Assembly: GCA_011042035.1 (NCBI GenBank)
Contig: DQZA01000076.1
Coordinates: 1-7,497, forward strand
DNA length: 7,497 nt
Direction: 5' to 3'
Source of the DNA: Desulfobacteraceae bacterium
Lineage (GTDB): Bacteria > Desulfobacterota > DSM-4660 > Desulfatiglandales > Desulfatiglandaceae
Below the pieces are notes generated by a model that saw only the letters and a list, made by a program, of their open reading frames with translations, was not told where the DNA came from and searched no databases. The position numbers were made by a program, and so were the translations under genes. Positions 6,149 to 7,497 of this stretch are shown piece by piece; position 1 is the stretch's first letter, and each line of letters starts with the position of its first letter.

Positions 6149-6295
6149 TCTCAGCATGGTTTTGCAGGTTGGATCAGGCAGGCACGCAGACAGGTAAGAA
6201 GGTACCATGAGTCATCTGATCAAACAACCATCAATGAATATGTCAACCTCACCGCAGCGGCTTACTTGACCCTTGCTCTTTCAGCCGACAGCTAA
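6149..6295 (+). pseudogene. Possible C-terminal relic of an IS5-type transposase
   Basis: A 48-codon open frame without its own good start begins after a stop at 6146-6148 and ends in TAA at 6293-6295. It reads GFAGWIRQARRQVRRYHESS near its start and ends NEYVNLTAAAYLTLALSADS. The spacing of FA-W, RR, RYxE and a terminal hydrophobic helix recalls the ends of IS5-family transposases (typically ...W..RFRRL..RYE.......AF..LA...I.L). The likeness is by eye only. The upstream DDE part, a start codon and inverted repeats are all missing, so if real it is a decayed fragment. It could equally be a chance frame. Confidence 0.22.
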
Positions 6296-6312
6296 TCGCT
6301 GTACCTGAAGAG
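6276..6312 (+). promoter_or_regulatory. Compound hairpin upstream of the ureohydrolase gene
   Basis: The outer arms CTCTTTCAG (6276-6284) and CTGAAGAG (6305-6312) pair over 8 bp with one bulged T. The inner arms ACAGC (6288-6292) and GCTGT (6298-6302) pair perfectly around a 5-nt loop. The whole structure is 37 nt and ends 63 nt before the ureohydrolase ATG. No T run follows, so it is not a standard terminator. It may be a leader element of the ureohydrolase transcript or the end of a lost insertion. Confidence 0.45.
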
Positions 6313-6360
6313 TCCGTTAGGCATTCAATATTTTCAGGAAACTGGAGCTCAAGAAACATG

Positions 6361-6367
6361 AAGGAGG
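6361..6367 (+). promoter_or_regulatory. Ribosome binding site that fixes the ureohydrolase start
   Basis: AAGGAGG ends 8 nt before the ATG at 6376. The alternative in-frame ATG at 6358 lies just upstream of this site, so it has no ribosome site of its own, and the shorter protein is preferred. Confidence 0.8.
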
Positions 6368-6375
6368 AATGTAAC

Positions 6376-7323
6376 ATGGAAGGGGCTGCGCTTCGTTATG
6401 CTGGTGTTGCGACATTGTTGAGAAGACCTTTGGTAAACGACCCATCAGGTATAGATATTGCCCTGATTGGCGTGCCATATGATGGTGCAACCGAAAACCG
6501 ACCGGGGGCGCGACATGGCCCTCGAGAAATTCGAAATATGTCAAGTTTTACTCGTTCCATCCATCACGTGACGCGGGTTAACCCCTATGAACAATGCAAT
6601 GTCGCAGACTTAGGTGATGTTAATTTTACGAATCCTTTTGACCTGCAACAATGCTTTGCCGACATCACCGATTTTTATCGCAAGATATGTGTGGCTGGGG
6701 CAGTGCCCCTAAGTGTAGGTGGTGATCACTCGATTAGTTTGCCAATTTTACGTGCTATTGCGGCGGAGAGACCAGTGGGTGTGGTACACCTAGATGCTCA
6801 TACCGATACGAATGATACTGAGTTTGGGCATAAACTGACGCATGGCACCCCATTCCGGCGAGCAATGGAAGAAGGTCTCCTTGACCCAAAGAGGACGATT
6901 CAAATTGGCATACGGGGGGCACAGAACTCAGAAGAAAGCTGGCAGGCCTCTGAAGATGCAGGGATACGGGTCATGTTCATGGAAGAATTTACCGCCTTGG
7001 GGATTGAGGCAACACTTGATGAAATAAGACGTGTTGTAGGCCAAGGTCCGACTTATATCTCCTTCGATATCGACTGCCTCGACCCTGCCTTTGCCCCAGG
7101 CACTGGAACACCAGAAATCGGTGGCTTGACGCCTATTCAGGCACAGGCACTAATACGGGGACTTGCAGGTCTTAATTTGATTGGTGGGGACGTGGTTGAA
7201 GTATCACCACCTTTTGATCCTACAGGGAATACTGCACTTGTTGGTGCCACAATACTATATGAGATTGTATGTGTTTTAGCAGATGCGGTCGCCCGAGAGA
7301 AAAGTTCGCCAAAGAATGCCTGA
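6376..7323 (+). CDS. Agmatinase-family ureohydrolase (guanidino-compound hydrolase, substrate uncertain)
   Basis: The product has 315 residues, the usual agmatinase length. All binuclear-metal ligands of the arginase/agmatinase family are present: GGDHS with His118, DAHTD with Asp140, His142 and Asp144, and SFDIDCLDP with Asp231 and Asp233. HGTP (His156) and VVEVSPPFD (Glu275) complete the active site. NRPGARHGPREIRN near the N-terminus is the family's substrate-side block. The enzyme hydrolyses a guanidino group to urea plus the amine; agmatine to putrescine is the default. GVPYDGATENRPGARHGP differs from the GVPLDxGTSNRPGARFGP of typical agmatinases, so guanidinobutyrate, guanidinopropionate or another guanidino substrate is possible. 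The start follows the ribosome site at 6361-6367. It reads towards a further gene that begins 145 nt downstream; no intrinsic terminator with a T run is seen between them. Confidence 0.9.
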   Translation: MEGAALRYAGVATLLRRPLVNDPSGIDIALIGVPYDGATENRPGARHGPREIRNMSSFTRSIHHVTRVNPYEQCNVADLGDVNFTNPFDLQQCFADITDFYRKICVAGAVPLSVGGDHSISLPILRAIAAERPVGVVHLDAHTDTNDTEFGHKLTHGTPFRRAMEEGLLDPKRTIQIGIRGAQNSEESWQASEDAGIRVMFMEEFTALGIEATLDEIRRVVGQGPTYISFDIDCLDPAFAPGTGTPEIGGLTPIQAQALIRGLAGLNLIGGDVVEVSPPFDPTGNTALVGATILYEIVCVLADAVAREKSSPKNA

Positions 7324-7468
7324 CCCAAGCTAGAGCAGCCCTCGCTTCGTTCGGAGGGTATACACTGCAATTTGATAAATCAGGTTACGTTCTAAGTAGC
7401 GTCAGGAGCAAAACCGCTATGCAGCTTTTCATTTTTCACCATAGTTGTACGCGTAACGGAGAAAATAG
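7324..7468. other. Spacer downstream of the ureohydrolase gene
   Basis: These 145 bp contain a short 5-bp hairpin (CCCTC / GAGGG within 7338-7360) without a T run, and no recognisable promoter or gene. Readthrough from the ureohydrolase gene into the next gene is likely. Confidence 0.4.
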
Positions 7469-7497
7469 ATGAAGAAATCGCCACAATTAGGAACGCG
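7469..7497 (+). CDS. Start of a further gene, cut by the right window edge
   Basis: An ATG at 7469 preceded by GGAG with about 7 nt spacing opens a frame (MKKSPQLGT...) to the window edge; nine full codons are visible. Amino-acid permeases of the APC family often begin with a similar basic stretch just before the first helix, and a permease next to a ureohydrolase would make sense, but nine codons cannot show this. Product unknown. Confidence 0.45.

Larger units (their letters stand above)
6106..6375. other. Intergenic region before the ureohydrolase gene
   Basis: These 270 bp hold no intact gene. I see a protein-like 48-codon frame (6149-6295, listed as a possible transposase relic) and a compound hairpin (6276-6312). 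There is also a 20-codon frame at 6207-6269 behind AAGAAGG that is probably chance. A TTGACC at 6266 has only a weak -10 (GCTAAT at 19 nt), so I do not call a promoter. Confidence 0.5.

Noticed and set aside
6296..6375. Guanidine-type riboswitch in front of the ureohydrolase gene
   Set aside because: I looked for the ykkC, mini-ykkC (paired ACGR loops) and type III patterns and saw none of them.
7338..7360. Possible terminator after the ureohydrolase gene (CCCTC / GAGGG)
   Set aside because: The stem is only 5 bp with a 10-nt loop and no T run follows.

Overview
The window looks like chromosomal DNA of an anaerobic, moderate-GC bacterium. A member of Desulfobacterota (former Deltaproteobacteria: sulfate reducers and syntrophs) is the best guess. 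It rests on the gene mix: a short CstA, a stand-alone ArsA-type ATPase, an alpha-methylacyl-CoA racemase and a membrane polyferredoxin of NapH/NosR type. This is inference; there is no rRNA or other marker gene here.

Left part (1-3101), all on the minus strand and read right to left: a CstA-family transporter (1362-3101), a small four-helix membrane protein I cannot name (819-1274), a 96-residue protein I cannot name (527-817) and the N-terminal 174 codons of an ArsA/GET3-type ATPase that runs off the left edge (1-524). The last three are packed with gaps of 1 and 2 nt, so they are almost certainly translated together. A strong hairpin lies between cstA and the small genes. The cstA leader carries an extra near-perfect Shine-Dalgarno sequence and a 27-codon reading frame that overlaps the cstA start.

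Middle (3102-3674): a divergent intergenic region of about 570 bp. Its right end holds a textbook sigma70 promoter (TTGACA, 17 nt, TATAGT at 3599-3627) reading rightwards.

Right part (3675-7497), plus strand: alpha-methylacyl-CoA racemase (3675-4847) with its catalytic His/Asp pair; a six-helix membrane iron-sulfur protein with two CxxxCP motifs and two 4Fe-4S ferredoxin motifs (4915-6105); a 270-bp gap with a possible transposase relic and a compound hairpin; an agmatinase-family ureohydrolase with all metal ligands (6376-7323); and the first codons of another gene at the right edge (7469-7497).

How it fits together: the racemase would let 2-methyl-branched acyl-CoAs enter beta-oxidation. 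The membrane Fe-S protein would move electrons between the cytoplasm and the quinone pool or a periplasmic partner. The ureohydrolase would split a guanidino compound into urea plus an amine or acid. CstA proteins import pyruvate or peptides. The part that looks least described is the minus-strand cluster, in which a CstA transporter is joined to two unnamed small proteins and an ArsA-like ATPase without any visible arsenite genes.
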